64,000 bases of DNA from Mycolicibacterium hassiacum DSM 44199 (GCF_900603025.1 NZ_LR026975.1:1426001-1490000), one strand, 5' to 3'; positions 1-9,697 are shown, numbered from the stretch's first letter. Notes: generated by a model not told the origin, from the sequence alone. Numbers and translations are program-made.

Positions 1-1110
1 GACATCGGGTTCCCGTACCGCTCCTCGCTGGTGCCGCGCCGCAACGCCGAACTCGACGAGCGGATGACCCGGCTGAGCTGGCAGGCGTTTCTCATCGACA
101 CCGGCCAGTTCGCCGAATGGGTGGACCGCGGCCGGCCGGCGCCCACCCACCGCAAGTGGAGCCAGTACCTGAACTGGGTCGCCGACCGGGTCGGCATGAA
201 CGTGGTCCTCGGCGAGGTCTGCCGGATCGGCATCGACGCGGGCCGGCGGTGGGCGGTGCACACCCACGACCGCACGGTCTCGGCCGACGGGTTGATGATC
301 ACCGGGCCGGGCCAGGCCGAACGGTCGATCCTGCCCGGGCACCCGCTGGTGCTGTCGATCGCCGAGTTCTGGCACCGCGCCGCCCAGCGCGAGCTCATCT
401 GCGCCGACCGGGTGGCCGTCATCGGCGGTGGCGAGACCGCGGCGTCGATGGTCAACGAGTTGTTCCGCCACCGTGTTTCGACGGTCACCGTGATCTCGCC
501 GCAGGTGACGCTGTTCACCCGCGGGGAGGGTTTCTTCGAGAACTCGTTGTTCTCCGACCCGACCGGCTGGGACAGCCTGACCATTCAGGAACGCCGGGAC
601 GCGATGTGGCGCACCGACCGCGGGGTGTTCTCCGCGCGGGTGCAGGAGGCGCTGCTGTCCGACGACCGGATCCGCCATCTGCGCGGCCGGGTCGCCCACG
701 CGGTGCCGCGGGACGGGCGGATCCGGTTGACGCTGAAGACGACCCGCGGCAACGAGAACCTCGAGACGGTGCACGGATTCGATCTGGTCATCGACGGGTC
801 GGGCGCCGATGTGCTGTGGTTTCTGCCGCTGCTCGGCCAGGACGCGCGGGACCTGCTCGAACTCGGACTGGGCCGGGAGCTCAGCGGCGCGGCGCTGGAG
901 GAGTCGATCGGCTACGACCTGGCGGTCACCGGCGTCACACCGAAGTTGTTCCTGCCCAACCTGGCCGGGCTCAATCAGGGGCCCGGATTCCCCAACCTGT
1001 CCTGCCTGGGGCTGCTGGCCGACCGGGTGCTGGGCGCGGACCTGTCCGGCGCCGGCGAGCCCGAACCGTCACTCGGGAGGAGAAGCGATGCGCACCAACC
1101 CGTTCGATGA
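1..1110 (+). CDS. mbtG: L-lysine N6-monooxygenase MbtG, 5'-truncated by window edge
   Basis: Flavin- and NADPH-dependent hydroxylase that makes the N6-hydroxylysine of the siderophore mycobactin. The frame is open from base 1, so the start and the N-terminal FAD-binding part lie outside the window; 369 residues remain against about 430 in M. tuberculosis MbtG. Visible features are the lysine/ornithine monooxygenase region ([16 protein letters not shown]) and a second nucleotide-binding loop [13 protein letters not shown] around base 415-450. The 3' end overlaps mbtH by 23 bp, so the two are co-transcribed and probably translationally coupled. The rest of the mycobactin cluster should lie upstream. 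Identification rests on family sequence plus the mbtH neighbour. Confidence 0.93.
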   Translation, partial: DIGFPYRSSLVPRRNAELDERMTRLSWQAFLIDTGQFAEWVDRGRPAPTHRKWSQYLNWVADRVGMNVVLGEVCRIGIDAGRRWAVHTHDRTVSADGLMITGPGQAERSILPGHPLVLSIAEFWHRAAQRELICADRVAVIGGGETAASMVNELFRHRVSTVTVISPQVTLFTRGEGFFENSLFSDPTGWDSLTIQERRDAMWRTDRGVFSARVQEALLSDDRIRHLRGRVAHAVPRDGRIRLTLKTTRGNENLETVHGFDLVIDGSGADVLWFLPLLGQDARDLLELGLGRELSGAALEESIGYDLAVTGVTPKLFLPNLAGLNQGPGFPNLSCLGLLADRVLGADLSGAGEPEPSLGRRSDAHQPVR

Positions 1111-1300
1111 CGACCACGGCACGTTCTCGGTGCTGATCAACGACGAGGACCAGCACAGCCTGTGGCCGGAGTTCCTCCCGGTGCCGCAGGGCTGGCGGGT
1201 GGTGTTCGGTCCGGCCGGCCGCGCCGACTGCCTGGCCTACGTCGACACCGCCTGGACCGACATCCGGCCGGCAGACGATGCCGGTCAGCCGGTCACCTGA
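1088..1300 (+). CDS. mbtH: MbtH-like NRPS accessory protein
   Basis: Small (70 aa) cytosolic chaperone that binds NRPS adenylation domains and is needed for their solubility and activity. It carries the family signature [10 protein letters not shown], then PQGW and WTDIRP, with the conserved Trp residues. The ATG at 1088 is preceded by GGGAGG at 1075-1080 and lies inside the end of mbtG. It is the only MbtH-type gene in the window, so besides the mycobactin synthetases it may also serve the large NRPS genes beginning at 26065 (inference). Its 3' end overlaps the convergent gene at 1285-1605 by 16 bp. Confidence 0.96.
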   Translation: MRTNPFDDDHGTFSVLINDEDQHSLWPEFLPVPQGWRVVFGPAGRADCLAYVDTAWTDIRPADDAGQPVT

Positions 1301-1605
1301 TGTTCGCGCGGGATGTCCATGTCGAACACCCGGGCGTGCAGCACCGTGCGATTGCGCAGCGCCGCGCGCACCGCGCGGTGCAGGCCGTCCTCCAGATACA
1401 GCACCCCGCGCCACTTGACGGCGTGCGGGAACAGGTCGCCGTAGAACGTCGAGTCCTCCGACAACAGCCGGTCGAGCGCCAGCACCGATTTGGTGGTGAC
1501 CAACTCGTCGAGCCGCACCTGCCGGGGTGGGATCTGCGCCCACTGCCGCTGACTCAGCCCGTGGTCGGGGTAGGGCCGGTCGTCGCGGACACCTTTGAAG
1601 ATCAT
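1285..1605 (-). CDS. Conserved mycobacterial hypothetical protein (Rv2375-like)
   Basis: A 106-aa protein whose length and position between mbtH and hrcA match Rv2375 of M. tuberculosis. The start is ATG at 1605. The sequence is hydrophilic with no signal peptide or membrane segment. The part from about residue 40 (SVLALDRLL) to [15 protein letters not shown] looks faintly like ParB/sulfiredoxin-fold proteins, which carry a short DGxHR motif, but this is weak and no function should be assigned from it. It is transcribed towards mbtH, with overlapping 3' ends, and diverges from hrcA across a 117-bp gap. Confidence 0.8.
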   Translation of the reverse strand: MIFKGVRDDRPYPDHGLSQRQWAQIPPRQVRLDELVTTKSVLALDRLLSEDSTFYGDLFPHAVKWRGVLYLEDGLHRAVRAALRNRTVLHARVFDMDIPREHQVTG

Positions 1606-1681
1606 CGACAGATGAGGCTAGTCGCAAGCCGGCCGTTCGCCACGCGCTAACGGCGAGCCGAGTCGGTGCTGATGAACACCG

Positions 1682-1687
1682 TAAAAT
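1682..1687 (+). promoter_or_regulatory. Candidate -10 box of the hrcA operon
   Basis: TAAAAT is an AT-rich hexamer in a GC-rich intergenic region, 35 bp before the hrcA ATG. It fits the mycobacterial SigA -10 pattern TANNNT. No clear -35 box is visible and I did not find a CIRCE inverted repeat here. Confidence 0.4.
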
Positions 1688-1722
1688 GGGGCTTACGACT
1701 GCTATGAGAGGTGGGTGAGTAG

Positions 1723-2754
1723 ATGCGTAGCGCCGACGAACGCCGCTTCGAGGTGTTGCGTGCGATCGTCGCCGACTTCGTAGCCACCAAGGAACCGATC
1801 GGCTCCAAGACCCTGGTCGAGCGGCACAATCTCGGCGTGTCGAGCGCTACCGTGCGCAACGACATGGCGGTGTTGGAGGCCGAGGGCTACATCACCCAGC
1901 CGCATACCAGCTCAGGGCGTATCCCCACGGAGAAGGGCTACCGGGAGTTCGTCGACCGGCTCGATGACATCAAGCCGCTGTCGGCTCCGGAGCGGGCGGC
2001 GATCCAGCGGTTCCTCGAAGGCGGCGTCGACCTCGACGACGTGCTGCGTCGGGCGGTGAAGCTGCTGGCGCAACTGACCCGCCAGGTGGCCATCGTGCAG
2101 TACCCGACGCTGACCACGTCCTCGGTGCGCCACCTGGAGGTGGTGCCGCTGACGCCGGCCAAGCTGCTGCTGGTCGTGATCACCGACACCGGCCGGGTCG
2201 ATCAGCGCATCGTCGAGCTCGGTGACACGCTCGACGAGTTCGAGGTGTCGCGGCTGCGCGACCTGCTCGGCCAGGCGCTGGAGGGCAAGCCGCTGGCGGC
2301 GGCGTCGGTCGCGGTCTCCGACCTGGCCTCCCAGATCCAGGGCGACGTCCGGCTCGCCAACGCGGTGGGGCGCGCGGCCACCGTGCTGGTCGAGACGCTC
2401 GTCGAACACCGGGAGGAGCGTCTGGTTCTCGGCGGCACCGCCAACCTCACCCGCAACACCGCCGACTTCGGGGGTCAGCTGCGTCAGGTGCTCGAGGCCC
2501 TCGAGGAACAGGTGGTGGTGCTGCGGCTGTTGGCCGCCCAGCAGGAAGCGGGCAAGGTGACGGTTCGGATCGGTCACGAGACCGAGGCCGAGGAGATGGC
2601 CTGCGCATCGGTGGTCAGCACCGCCTACGGGAGCGGCGGCAAGGTGTTCGGCGGCATGGGCGTGGTCGGCCCCACCCGGATGGACTATCCGGGAACCATG
2701 GCCAACGTCGCGGCGGTTGCTCTATATATCGGTGAAGTCTTAGGCAGCCGGTAA
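1723..2754 (+). CDS. hrcA: Heat-inducible transcription repressor HrcA
   Basis: DNA-binding repressor of class I heat-shock genes (CIRCE regulon, chiefly groES/groEL in actinobacteria). It has 343 residues, the usual mycobacterial length. The N-terminal winged helix-turn-helix is visible ([19 protein letters not shown], about residues 40-60), followed by the HrcA domain. The ATG at 1723 follows a good ribosome-binding site (AGAGGTGG). dnaJ2 and rsmE follow in the same direction with short gaps, giving an hrcA-dnaJ2-rsmE unit that ends at the hairpin at 4671-4716. Confidence 0.97.
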   Translation: MRSADERRFEVLRAIVADFVATKEPIGSKTLVERHNLGVSSATVRNDMAVLEAEGYITQPHTSSGRIPTEKGYREFVDRLDDIKPLSAPERAAIQRFLEGGVDLDDVLRRAVKLLAQLTRQVAIVQYPTLTTSSVRHLEVVPLTPAKLLLVVITDTGRVDQRIVELGDTLDEFEVSRLRDLLGQALEGKPLAAASVAVSDLASQIQGDVRLANAVGRAATVLVETLVEHREERLVLGGTANLTRNTADFGGQLRQVLEALEEQVVVLRLLAAQQEAGKVTVRIGHETEAEEMACASVVSTAYGSGGKVFGGMGVVGPTRMDYPGTMANVAAVALYIGEVLGSR

Positions 2755-2786
2755 CACCGGCGGCAGGGAAGGTCAGGCAAGTCAGC

Positions 2787-3941
2787 GTGGCACGCGACTA
2801 TTACGGGCTGCTCGGCGTGAGCAAGGGCGCGACGGACAAAGAGATCAAGCGCGCCTACCGCAGGCTGGCTCGCGAACTCCATCCCGACGTCAACCCCGAC
2901 CCCGAGGCCCAGGCCCGGTTCAAGGAGATCAGCGTCGCCTACGAGGTGCTGTCGGACCCGGAGAAGCGCCGCATCGTCGACATGGGCGGCGACCCGATGG
3001 AGCCCGGCACCACGGCGGCGGGCAACGGGTTCGCCGGCTTCGGCGGCCTCGGCGACGTGTTCGAGGCGTTCTTCGGCGGCGGTACCTTCGGCACGGCGTC
3101 GCGCGGGCCGACCGGCCGGGTGCGGCCGGGCTCGGACTCGCTGCTGCGTATGCGCCTTGACCTCGAGGAGTGCGCGACCGGCACCACCAAACAGGTCACC
3201 GTCGACACCGCGGTGCTGTGCGACCTGTGCCACGGTAAGGGCACCCACGGCGACTCCAGGCCGGCCACCTGCGACACCTGCGGTGGGCGCGGCGAGATCC
3301 AGACGGTGCAGCGGTCGCTGCTGGGCCAGGTGATGACGTCGCGGCCGTGCCCGGTGTGCGGCGGTGTCGGCGAGGTCATCCCCGACCCGTGTCACCGCTG
3401 CGGCGGTGACGGCCGGGTGCGGGCCCGCCGCAACATCACGGTCAAGATCCCGGCCGGCGTCGGCGAGGGGATGCGGGTGCGGCTGGCCGCCCAGGGCGAG
3501 GTGGGCCCCGGCGGCGGTCCGGCCGGCGACCTGTACGTCGAGGTCCACGAGAAGCCGCACGAGTTCTTCGTCCGCGACGGCGACGACCTGCACTGCACGA
3601 TCGACGTGCCGATGGTCGACGCCGCGCTCGGCACCACGGTCACCATCGACGGGATCCTCGGCGACACCGTCGAGCTGATCATCCCGCCCGGCACCCAGCC
3701 CGGAGAGGTGCTGGTCCTGCGCGGTGAGGGCATGCCGCACCTGCGCTCGGGAGTGCGCGGCGATCTGCACGCCCACATCGAGGTGGTGGTTCCGACCCGG
3801 CTCGACGACGAGGAGGTCAAGCTGCTGCGCCGATTCAAGGAGCACCGCGACCGCGACGCGGCCGGGGTGCGCTCGACGCAGTCCAACTCCTCCGGTGGTG
3901 GGCTGTTCAGCAAGCTCCGCGAAACCTTCACCGGCCGCTGA
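2787..3941 (+). CDS. dnaJ2: Chaperone protein DnaJ2
   Basis: Hsp40 co-chaperone that delivers clients to DnaK and stimulates its ATPase. It has 384 aa and starts at GTG 2787 ([16 protein letters not shown]). The J domain is at residues 1-70 with the HPD motif in [10 protein letters not shown], followed by a Gly/Phe-rich linker. Four zinc-binding CxxCxGxG repeats follow ([32 protein letters not shown]), then the C-terminal substrate-binding domain. It lies 32 bp after hrcA and 6 bp before rsmE, so it is the middle gene of a heat-shock operon. This is the second mycobacterial DnaJ; the dnaK-linked dnaJ1 is elsewhere. Confidence 0.96.
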   Translation: MARDYYGLLGVSKGATDKEIKRAYRRLARELHPDVNPDPEAQARFKEISVAYEVLSDPEKRRIVDMGGDPMEPGTTAAGNGFAGFGGLGDVFEAFFGGGTFGTASRGPTGRVRPGSDSLLRMRLDLEECATGTTKQVTVDTAVLCDLCHGKGTHGDSRPATCDTCGGRGEIQTVQRSLLGQVMTSRPCPVCGGVGEVIPDPCHRCGGDGRVRARRNITVKIPAGVGEGMRVRLAAQGEVGPGGGPAGDLYVEVHEKPHEFFVRDGDDLHCTIDVPMVDAALGTTVTIDGILGDTVELIIPPGTQPGEVLVLRGEGMPHLRSGVRGDLHAHIEVVVPTRLDDEEVKLLRRFKEHRDRDAAGVRSTQSNSSGGGLFSKLRETFTGR

Positions 3942-3947
3942 CGCGGC

Positions 3948-4697
3948 ATGACCGCCGCGCTGTTCTACGTCGAGGCGCTACCGCCGGCCGGCGGGTTGGC
4001 GATCGTCGACGGCGACGAGGGACACCACGCCGCCACGGTGCGCCGGGTGCGGGTCGGCGAACGCCTCGACCTGTCCGACGGGTCCGGTGAGTTGGCGCAC
4101 TGCGAGGTCGAAGAGGTCGGTAAGGGGCGGCTCGCCGCCCGGGTGCTGGACCGCACCACGGTCGCACCGCCGTCGCCGACCGTCACCGTGGTGCAGGCGC
4201 TGCCAAAGTCCGACCGCTCCGAGCTGGCCGTCGAGCTGGCGACCGAGGCCGGGGCGGACGCGTTCGTGGCCTGGCAGGCGGCCCGGTGCGTGGCGCGCTG
4301 GGAGACGCCGGCCAAGGTCGACAAGGGGCTGCGCCGGTGGCGGGCGGTGGCCCGGGCGGCCTCCCGGCAGTCGCGCCGGGCGCGCATCCCCGAGGTCAGC
4401 GGCGTGGTGTCGACCGCCGAACTGGTTCAGGCGTTCGGCGACGACCGCGACGCCGGGCACCGGGTGCTGGTGCTGCACGAGTCGGCGACCCGCCCGCTGA
4501 CCGGTGTCGAGCTCGCCGGGGCCAGCACGATCACCCTGGTCGTCGGCCCGGAGGGCGGCATCACCGACGACGAGCTCGGGGCGCTGGCCGACGCCGGCGC
4601 GACCGTGGTCCGGCTGGGGCCGACGGTGCTGCGGACCTCGTCGGCGGCGGCGGTGGCGCTGGGCGCCCTGGGGGTGCTCACCGGCCGGTGGGGCTGA
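3948..4697 (+). CDS. rsmE: 16S rRNA (uracil-1498-N3)-methyltransferase RsmE
   Basis: SPOUT-class SAM-dependent methyltransferase that modifies U1498 of 16S rRNA in the 30S subunit. It has 249 aa. An N-terminal PUA-like domain with the conserved [14 protein letters not shown] region is followed by the SPOUT knot with [14 protein letters not shown] and [12 protein letters not shown], the SAM-binding loops. The ATG lies 6 bp after dnaJ2. The last codons and the stop form the left arm and loop of a perfect inverted repeat, so termination is built into the end of the gene. Confidence 0.95.
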   Translation: MTAALFYVEALPPAGGLAIVDGDEGHHAATVRRVRVGERLDLSDGSGELAHCEVEEVGKGRLAARVLDRTTVAPPSPTVTVVQALPKSDRSELAVELATEAGADAFVAWQAARCVARWETPAKVDKGLRRWRAVARAASRQSRRARIPEVSGVVSTAELVQAFGDDRDAGHRVLVLHESATRPLTGVELAGASTITLVVGPEGGITDDELGALADAGATVVRLGPTVLRTSSAAAVALGALGVLTGRWG

Positions 4698-4716
4698 GCC
4701 GGCCGGTGAGCACCCC
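4671..4716 (+). terminator. Strong hairpin at the end of rsmE
   Basis: A perfect inverted repeat with 18-bp arms at 4671-4688 and 4699-4716 and a 10-nt loop. The left arm is the last coding part of rsmE and its stop codon (4695-4697) lies in the loop. There is no T-run, as is common for mycobacterial hairpin terminators. It sits just upstream of the phoH promoter, so it separates the two transcription units. Confidence 0.75.
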
Positions 4717-4747
4717 GGCCGGCAGCGCCCGGCGGCGGGCGCAACGC

Positions 4748-4777
4748 TTGGGCGGCGTCGCTGACCAGCGGTAAACT
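4748..4777 (+). promoter_or_regulatory. Predicted promoter of the phoH-ybeY-era operon
   Basis: A -35-like TTGGGC at 4748-4753 and a -10 box TAAACT at 4772-4777 are 18 bp apart. They lie directly after the rsmE hairpin and leave an untranslated leader of about 50 nt before the TTG start at 4834. Confidence 0.55.
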
Positions 4778-4833
4778 GAGGCGGCAACAGCAACCGCATA
4801 CGGACCGACCCAGAAAGCAGGCACCGAACCCTC

Positions 4834-5868
4834 TTGACGCCCCGCGAGACGAACGCCGGCACGGCCTCGCCCGTTCGCAGCAGCATCGATGTCCCGCCCG
4901 ACCTCGTCGTGGGCCTGCTCGGTTCCGCCGACGAAAATCTCCGTACCCTCGAGGAACTGCTCGCCGCCGATCTGCATGTGCGCGGCAACGCGGTCACCCT
5001 GTCCGGTGAACCCGCCGACGTCGCGCTGGCCGAGCGGGTGGTCACCGAGCTCATCGCGATCGTGGCCAGCGGCCAGGCGCTGACCCGCGACGCGGTCACC
5101 CACAGCGTCGCGATGCTCACCGGCGAGGGCCAGGAGTCGCCCGCCGAGGTGCTTACCCTCGACATCCTGTCGCGGCGCGGCAAGACCATCCGTCCCAAGA
5201 CGCTCAACCAGAAGCGCTACGTCGACGCGATCGACGCGCACACCATCGTGTTCGGCATCGGTCCGGCCGGCACCGGCAAGACCTACCTGGCGATGGCCAA
5301 AGCGGTCGCCGCGCTGCAGGCCAAACAGGTCAACCGGATCATCCTGACCCGGCCCGCTGTGGAGGCGGGGGAGCGGTTGGGCTTTCTGCCGGGCACGCTG
5401 ACCGAGAAGATCGACCCGTATCTGCGGCCGCTGTACGACGCGCTGCACGACATGATGGACCCCGAGATGATCCCGAAGCTGATGAGCGCCGGGGTCATCG
5501 AGGTGGCGCCGCTGGCCTACATGCGCGGCCGCACCCTCAACGACGCGTTCATCATTCTCGACGAGGCGCAGAACACCACCCCCGAGCAGATGAAGATGTT
5601 TCTGACCCGGCTCGGGTTCGGTTCGAAAATCGTTGTGACAGGCGATATCACGCAGGTCGATCTGCCCGGCGGGGAGAAGTCGGGGCTGCGTGCGGCGATG
5701 CGGATCCTCGAGGACATCGACGACATCCACTTCGCCGAACTCACCAGCGCCGATGTGGTCCGGCACCGGCTGGTGTCGGAGATCGTCGACGCCTACGCGA
5801 GAAGCGAGGAGCCCGCGCTGATGAACCGCGCGCAGCGGCGGGCCACGGGAAGCCGTTCCCGGCGGTGA
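4834..5868 (+). CDS. phoH: PhoH-like ATPase
   Basis: Cytosolic P-loop ATPase of the PhoH family, thought to act in RNA metabolism and genetically linked to ybeY. It has 344 aa. An N-terminal KH-like RNA-binding region (about residues 20-90) is followed by Walker A GPAGTGKT at 143-150 and Walker B FIILDEAQNTT, then the conserved VVTGDITQVDLP. TTG at 4834 is chosen as start because MTPRET matches the N-terminus of M. tuberculosis PhoH1 as I remember it; no better in-frame start is seen. First gene of the operon leading to era. Confidence 0.93.
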   Translation: MTPRETNAGTASPVRSSIDVPPDLVVGLLGSADENLRTLEELLAADLHVRGNAVTLSGEPADVALAERVVTELIAIVASGQALTRDAVTHSVAMLTGEGQESPAEVLTLDILSRRGKTIRPKTLNQKRYVDAIDAHTIVFGIGPAGTGKTYLAMAKAVAALQAKQVNRIILTRPAVEAGERLGFLPGTLTEKIDPYLRPLYDALHDMMDPEMIPKLMSAGVIEVAPLAYMRGRTLNDAFIILDEAQNTTPEQMKMFLTRLGFGSKIVVTGDITQVDLPGGEKSGLRAAMRILEDIDDIHFAELTSADVVRHRLVSEIVDAYARSEEPALMNRAQRRATGSRSRR

Positions 5869-5926
5869 TGGACCGGCGCTGTCGGCGGGATGTGGACGTG
5901 GTGAGCAATCGGCGTGAGCATGTGTC

Positions 5927-6463
5927 ATGAGCATTGAGGTGTCCAACGAGTCGGGCGTCGCCGTCTCCGAAGAGGAACTGATCAGCATCGCGCGGTTCGT
6001 GCTGGACCGGATGAAGGTGAACCCGGCCGCCGAACTGTCGATCGTGCTGCTCGGCACCGCGGCGATGGCCGACCTGCATATGCGGTGGATGGACCTGCCC
6101 GGCCCCACCGACGTGATGAGCTTCCCGATGGACGAGCTCGAGCCCGGCGGGCGTCCGGACGCCCCCGAGCCCGGTCCGGCGATGCTCGGCGACATCGTGC
6201 TGTGCCCGGAGTTCGCCGCCGACCAGGCCGCCGCCAACGGACATTCGCTGGGGCAGGAGCTCGCGCTGCTGACCGTGCACGGGGTGCTGCACCTGCTCGG
6301 CTACGACCACGCCGAACCGGACGAGGAACGCGAGATGTTCGCGCTGCAACAGCAGCTGCTCGAGGACTGGGTGGCCGAACAGGTGGAGCTGTACCACAAG
6401 GAGCGGCAGTCGGAGAAAGACCGGCAGCTGGTGGACAAGTTCCGAAACCTCGACGAACTGTAG
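5927..6463 (+). CDS. ybeY: Endoribonuclease YbeY
   Basis: Zinc-dependent single-strand endoribonuclease for 16S rRNA 3'-end maturation and ribosome quality control. It has 178 aa. The signature [11 protein letters not shown] gives the three zinc ligands His118, His122 and His128. The preceding [11 protein letters not shown] is also conserved. Start ATG 5927 ([10 protein letters not shown]), 58 bp after phoH. The neighbours phoH and era, which also act in 16S/30S assembly, support the role. Confidence 0.96.
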   Translation: MSIEVSNESGVAVSEEELISIARFVLDRMKVNPAAELSIVLLGTAAMADLHMRWMDLPGPTDVMSFPMDELEPGGRPDAPEPGPAMLGDIVLCPEFAADQAAANGHSLGQELALLTVHGVLHLLGYDHAEPDEEREMFALQQQLLEDWVAEQVELYHKERQSEKDRQLVDKFRNLDEL

Positions 6464-6505
6464 GCATGGACCCGACGACTGGGGACCGATGACCGGGGAC
6501 CGACG

Positions 6506-7798
6506 GTGACCGGGCTGGGACAGCTGTTCGGCGCGATCGCCCTGATCGCGTGCGGCGGACTGTTCGCGGCGATCGACGCCGCGATCAGCACGGTCTCGAT
6601 GGCGCGGGTCGAGGAGTTGGTCCGCGACGAGCGCCCGGGCGCGGTGCGGCTGTCGCGCATCATGGCCGAACGGCCCCGCTACATCAATCTCGTGGTGCTG
6701 CTGCGGATCGCCTGCGAGGTCAGCGCCACCGTGCTGATGGCCGCGTACTTCGACGACTACCTCGGGGTCACCTGGGGGCTGGCGGCGGCGGCCACGATCA
6801 TGACGGTGATCAGCTTCGTGGTGATCGGGGTCGGCCCGCGCACTATCGGCCGGCAGAACGCCTACAGCATCGCCCTGGTCAGCGCGCTTCCGCTGCAAGC
6901 GATCTCGGTGGTGCTGGCGCCGGTGAGCCGGCTGCTGGTGCTGCTCGGCAACGCGCTCACCCCGGGCCGCGGATTCCGCAACGGGCCGTTCGCCTCCGAG
7001 ATCGAGCTGCGTGAGGTGGTCGATCTGGCGCAGCAGCGCGGGGTGGTGGCCGACGACGAACGCCGGATGATCCAGTCGGTGTTCGAGCTCGGCGACACCG
7101 CCGCCCGCGAGGTGATGGTGCCGCGTACCGAGATGGTGTGGATCGAGGCCGACAAGACCGCCGGGCAGGCCACCTCGCTGGCGGTGCGCAGCGGGCACTC
7201 CCGCATCCCGGTGATCGGCGAGAACGTCGACGACATCGTCGGGGTGGTGTACCTCAAGGACCTCGTCCAGCGCACCTACTACTCGCCCAACGGCGGCCGC
7301 GACACCAAGGTGTCGGAGGTGATGCGCCCCGCGGTGTTCGTGCCGGACTCCAAACCGCTCGACGAGCTGCTGCGCGATATGCAGCGCGACCGGGTGCACA
7401 TGGTGTTGCTGGTCGACGAGTACGGTGCCATCGCGGGCCTGGTGACCATCGAGGACGTGCTGGAGGAGATCGTCGGCGAGATCGTCGACGAGTACGACGC
7501 CGGGGAAGTGGTGCCGATCGAGGATCTGGGCGACAACCGGTACCGGGTGTCGGCGCGGCTGCCGATCCAGGACCTCGGCGAGCTGTACGGCAAGGAGTTC
7601 GCCGAGGACCTCGACGTCGACACCGTCGGCGGGCTGCTGGCGCTCGAGCTGGGTCGGGTGCCGCTGCCCGGCGCCGAGGTGACCTGGGACGGTCTGCGGT
7701 TGCGGGCCGAAGGCGGACCCGACCACCGCGGCCGGGTGCGGATCGGTACCGTGCTGGTCAGCCCCACGGAGCCCCCGACCGAGTCCCAAGGAGCGTGA
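6506..7798 (+). CDS. CNNM/CorC-type membrane protein with CBS pair
   Basis: Hemolysin-C/CorC family membrane protein (Rv2366c-like, 430 aa), probably a magnesium or other divalent-cation transporter or regulator; the substrate is inferred from the family. The N-terminal DUF21/CNNM domain (about 1-180) has about three or four hydrophobic helices. Two CBS domains follow ([14 protein letters not shown] to [19 protein letters not shown]). The C-terminal CorC/HlyC domain is near residues 340-420. The GTG start at 6506 places the first helix at residues 5-22. The stop overlaps the next ATG by one base (TGATG). Confidence 0.9.
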   Translation: MTGLGQLFGAIALIACGGLFAAIDAAISTVSMARVEELVRDERPGAVRLSRIMAERPRYINLVVLLRIACEVSATVLMAAYFDDYLGVTWGLAAAATIMTVISFVVIGVGPRTIGRQNAYSIALVSALPLQAISVVLAPVSRLLVLLGNALTPGRGFRNGPFASEIELREVVDLAQQRGVVADDERRMIQSVFELGDTAAREVMVPRTEMVWIEADKTAGQATSLAVRSGHSRIPVIGENVDDIVGVVYLKDLVQRTYYSPNGGRDTKVSEVMRPAVFVPDSKPLDELLRDMQRDRVHMVLLVDEYGAIAGLVTIEDVLEEIVGEIVDEYDAGEVVPIEDLGDNRYRVSARLPIQDLGELYGKEFAEDLDVDTVGGLLALELGRVPLPGAEVTWDGLRLRAEGGPDHRGRVRIGTVLVSPTEPPTESQGA

Positions 7799-8115
7799 TG
7801 ACCGACCTGGATTCCGAGGACGCCAAACTGGTGACCTTGGCGCGCGCCGCGATGGCGCGGGCCGAGGCGTCGAGCGGTGCCGCCGTGCGCGACCTCGACG
7901 GGCGCACCTACGCCGGGGCGCCCGTGGGGCTGGCCACGCTGGAGCTCACCGCCCTGCAGGCCGCGGTCGCGGCGGCGGTGTGCAGCGGGGCCCGGGGCCT
8001 GGAGGCCGCGGTGCTGGTCGGCGGATCGGTCGACGATCCGGGTGTGGCCGCGGTGCGTGAGCTCTCACCGGGCGCGGCGATCATCGTCACCGACCGGGCC
8101 GGACAACGAGTGTGA
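7798..8115 (+). CDS. Cytidine deaminase-like conserved protein (Rv2365c-like)
   Basis: A 105-aa protein between the CorC-like gene and era, as in other mycobacteria. Residues 10-100 resemble the cytidine deaminase fold (ARAAMARAEASSGAAVRDLDGRTYAGAPVGLATLELTA is split here only for description: the key parts are DGRTYAG and LTALQAAVAAAV). The usual catalytic His/Cys-Glu and PCxxC zinc ligands are missing, so it is unlikely to be an active deaminase. It is coupled on both sides: one base overlaps the upstream stop and GTGA overlaps era. Confidence 0.8.
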   Translation: MTDLDSEDAKLVTLARAAMARAEASSGAAVRDLDGRTYAGAPVGLATLELTALQAAVAAAVCSGARGLEAAVLVGGSVDDPGVAAVRELSPGAAIIVTDRAGQRV

Positions 8116-9077
8116 ACGATCCGTCGATGCCCGATCAGCCAGACGAACCGGCCCGCCCCGAATCCGCGGACCGGCCGGAGCGCGAGTTCCGCTCCGGGTT
8201 CGTGTGTTTCGTGGGCCGGCCCAACACCGGCAAGTCGACGCTGACCAATGCGCTGGTCGGCGCGAAGGTCGCGATCACCTCGAACCGGCCGCAGACCACC
8301 CGGCACACCATCCGCGGCATCGTGCACCGCGACGACTTCCAGATCGTGCTCATCGACACCCCGGGTCTGCACCGGCCTCGCACCCTGCTGGGCCAGCGCC
8401 TCAACGATCTGGTCAAGGGCACCTACGCCGAGGTCGACGTGATCGGCATGTGCATCCCGGCCGACGAGAGGATCGGCCCCGGCGACCGGTGGATCCACGA
8501 GCAGATCACCAAGATGGCGCCGCACACCACCAAGGTCGCCATCGTCACCAAGGTCGACAAAGTCAGCAAGGAACGGCTGGCCGCCCAGGTGATCGCGGTC
8601 AGCGAGCTGGTCGGTTCCGACGTCGACATCGTTCCGGTGTCGGCGACCACCGGCGACAACCTCGACGAGCTCATCAGGGTGCTGGCCGACAAGCTGCCGC
8701 CCGGCCCGGCCTACTACCCGGACGGTGAACTCACCGACGAGCCGGAGGAGACGTTGATGGCCGAGCTGATCCGGGAGGCCGCGCTGGAGGGGGTGCGCGA
8801 CGAGCTGCCGCACTCACTGGCGGTCGTCATCGAGGAGGTGAACCCGCGCGAGGGCCGGGACGACCTGATCGACGTCTACGCCACCCTCTACGTCGAACGC
8901 GACAGCCAGAAGGGCATCGTGATCGGCAAGGGCGGCGCCCGGCTGCGTCAGGTCGGCACCGTCGCGCGCACCCAGATCGAGAAGCTGCTCGGCACCAAGG
9001 TGTATCTGGATCTGCGCGTCAAGGTCGCCAAGAACTGGCAGCGCGACCCGAAGCAGCTCGGTCGGCTGGGGTTCTAA
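8112..9077 (+). CDS. era: GTPase Era
   Basis: GTPase that binds the 3' end of 16S rRNA and checks 30S assembly. It has 321 aa. G1 is GRPNTGKS at residues 35-42, G3 is DTPG in IDTPGLHRP and G4 is TKVD. The C-terminal KH domain carries IGKGGARLRQVG. The GTG at 8112 overlaps the preceding stop by 4 bp. The N-terminus has about 30 acidic, proline-rich residues before the G domain, as in other mycobacterial Era proteins. Last gene of the operon; a hairpin follows. Confidence 0.97.
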   Translation: MNDPSMPDQPDEPARPESADRPEREFRSGFVCFVGRPNTGKSTLTNALVGAKVAITSNRPQTTRHTIRGIVHRDDFQIVLIDTPGLHRPRTLLGQRLNDLVKGTYAEVDVIGMCIPADERIGPGDRWIHEQITKMAPHTTKVAIVTKVDKVSKERLAAQVIAVSELVGSDVDIVPVSATTGDNLDELIRVLADKLPPGPAYYPDGELTDEPEETLMAELIREAALEGVRDELPHSLAVVIEEVNPREGRDDLIDVYATLYVERDSQKGIVIGKGGARLRQVGTVARTQIEKLLGTKVYLDLRVKVAKNWQRDPKQLGRLGF

Positions 9078-9080
9078 GAG

Positions 9081-9106
9081 TTCGGGCGCCCGGTCGGGCG
9101 CCCGAA
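9081..9106 (+). terminator. Hairpin terminator after era
   Basis: Perfect 11-bp arms TTCGGGCGCCC (9081-9091) and GGGCGCCCGAA (9096-9106) with a 4-nt loop, 4 bp after the era stop codon. The era operon and the minus-strand gene at 9141 converge here, so it may work in both directions. Confidence 0.75.
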
Positions 9107-9140
9107 ACGTACTCCGTCACTCGTCGGCGACAACGGCCGA

Positions 9141-9686
9141 TCAGCCCGGTGCGCCGGCGCCGGGCTGCCCGAACGGCCGGCCGGGCGCGGTCACCGGCGG
9201 CGCCGAGTCACCCTTGCCGTACACCGCGACGACCACCGTGCGGTCCAGCGAGTTCTCCGACCACACGCCGATGTCGACGTTGCCGCAGTCGGACATGATC
9301 GCGTAGTAGTCGGGGCGGTGGTACCACATGTTGATCAACTCGATGCCGCTGATCGCCAGCGCAGGGTTGATCGCCACGGTCTCGGACACCTCACCGACAT
9401 AACCCGCCCGGGCGGCCCGGTCCGCCACCGTCGACCCGTCCGAGCCGATGTCGCCGTCGAGCGCCCGGTTGTGCAGCACGTCGTTGGTGTGCCACTGGGC
9501 CGCCAGGCGCAGCTTGGGGTTGACCTTGATGTCGGTTTCGCAGCCGGCCTGCTTCTGGACGGTGTAGACGTTGGCCACCACGCCGTCGTTGAGCCGCTTG
9601 TTGTCCGCCGCAGCCGCCGGGATGCCCGTGATCGCACCCGCCACCACGGGCAGAGCGGCGACCGCATATACACACCGTGATCTCAC
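9141..9686 (-). CDS. Secreted CAP-domain (SCP/PR-1-like) protein
   Basis: Predicted exported protein of 181 aa. The N-terminus is a signal peptide (MRSRCVYAVAALPVVAGAI, cleavage probably after Ala-Ala-Ala near residue 27). The rest is a small CAP domain with a WHTNDVLHN helix, the ETVAINP segment, MWYHRPDYYAIM and the C-terminal VVVAVYGKG strand; two Cys could form a disulfide. The GTG at 9686 is chosen because it gives the signal peptide and lies 8 nt after a candidate -10 box (TAAGGT, 9695-9700 on the minus strand). The function of mycobacterial CAP proteins is poorly known. It is not part of the M. tuberculosis gene order I recall here. Confidence 0.85.
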   Translation of the reverse strand: MRSRCVYAVAALPVVAGAITGIPAAAADNKRLNDGVVANVYTVQKQAGCETDIKVNPKLRLAAQWHTNDVLHNRALDGDIGSDGSTVADRAARAGYVGEVSETVAINPALAISGIELINMWYHRPDYYAIMSDCGNVDIGVWSENSLDRTVVVAVYGKGDSAPPVTAPGRPFGQPGAGAPG

Positions 9687-9697
9687 GAAGGGAAACC

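Noticed and set aside
7798..8115. Active cytidine deaminase
   Set aside because: The fold resemblance is there, but the zinc-binding His/Cys-Ala-Glu and PCxxC motifs are missing.
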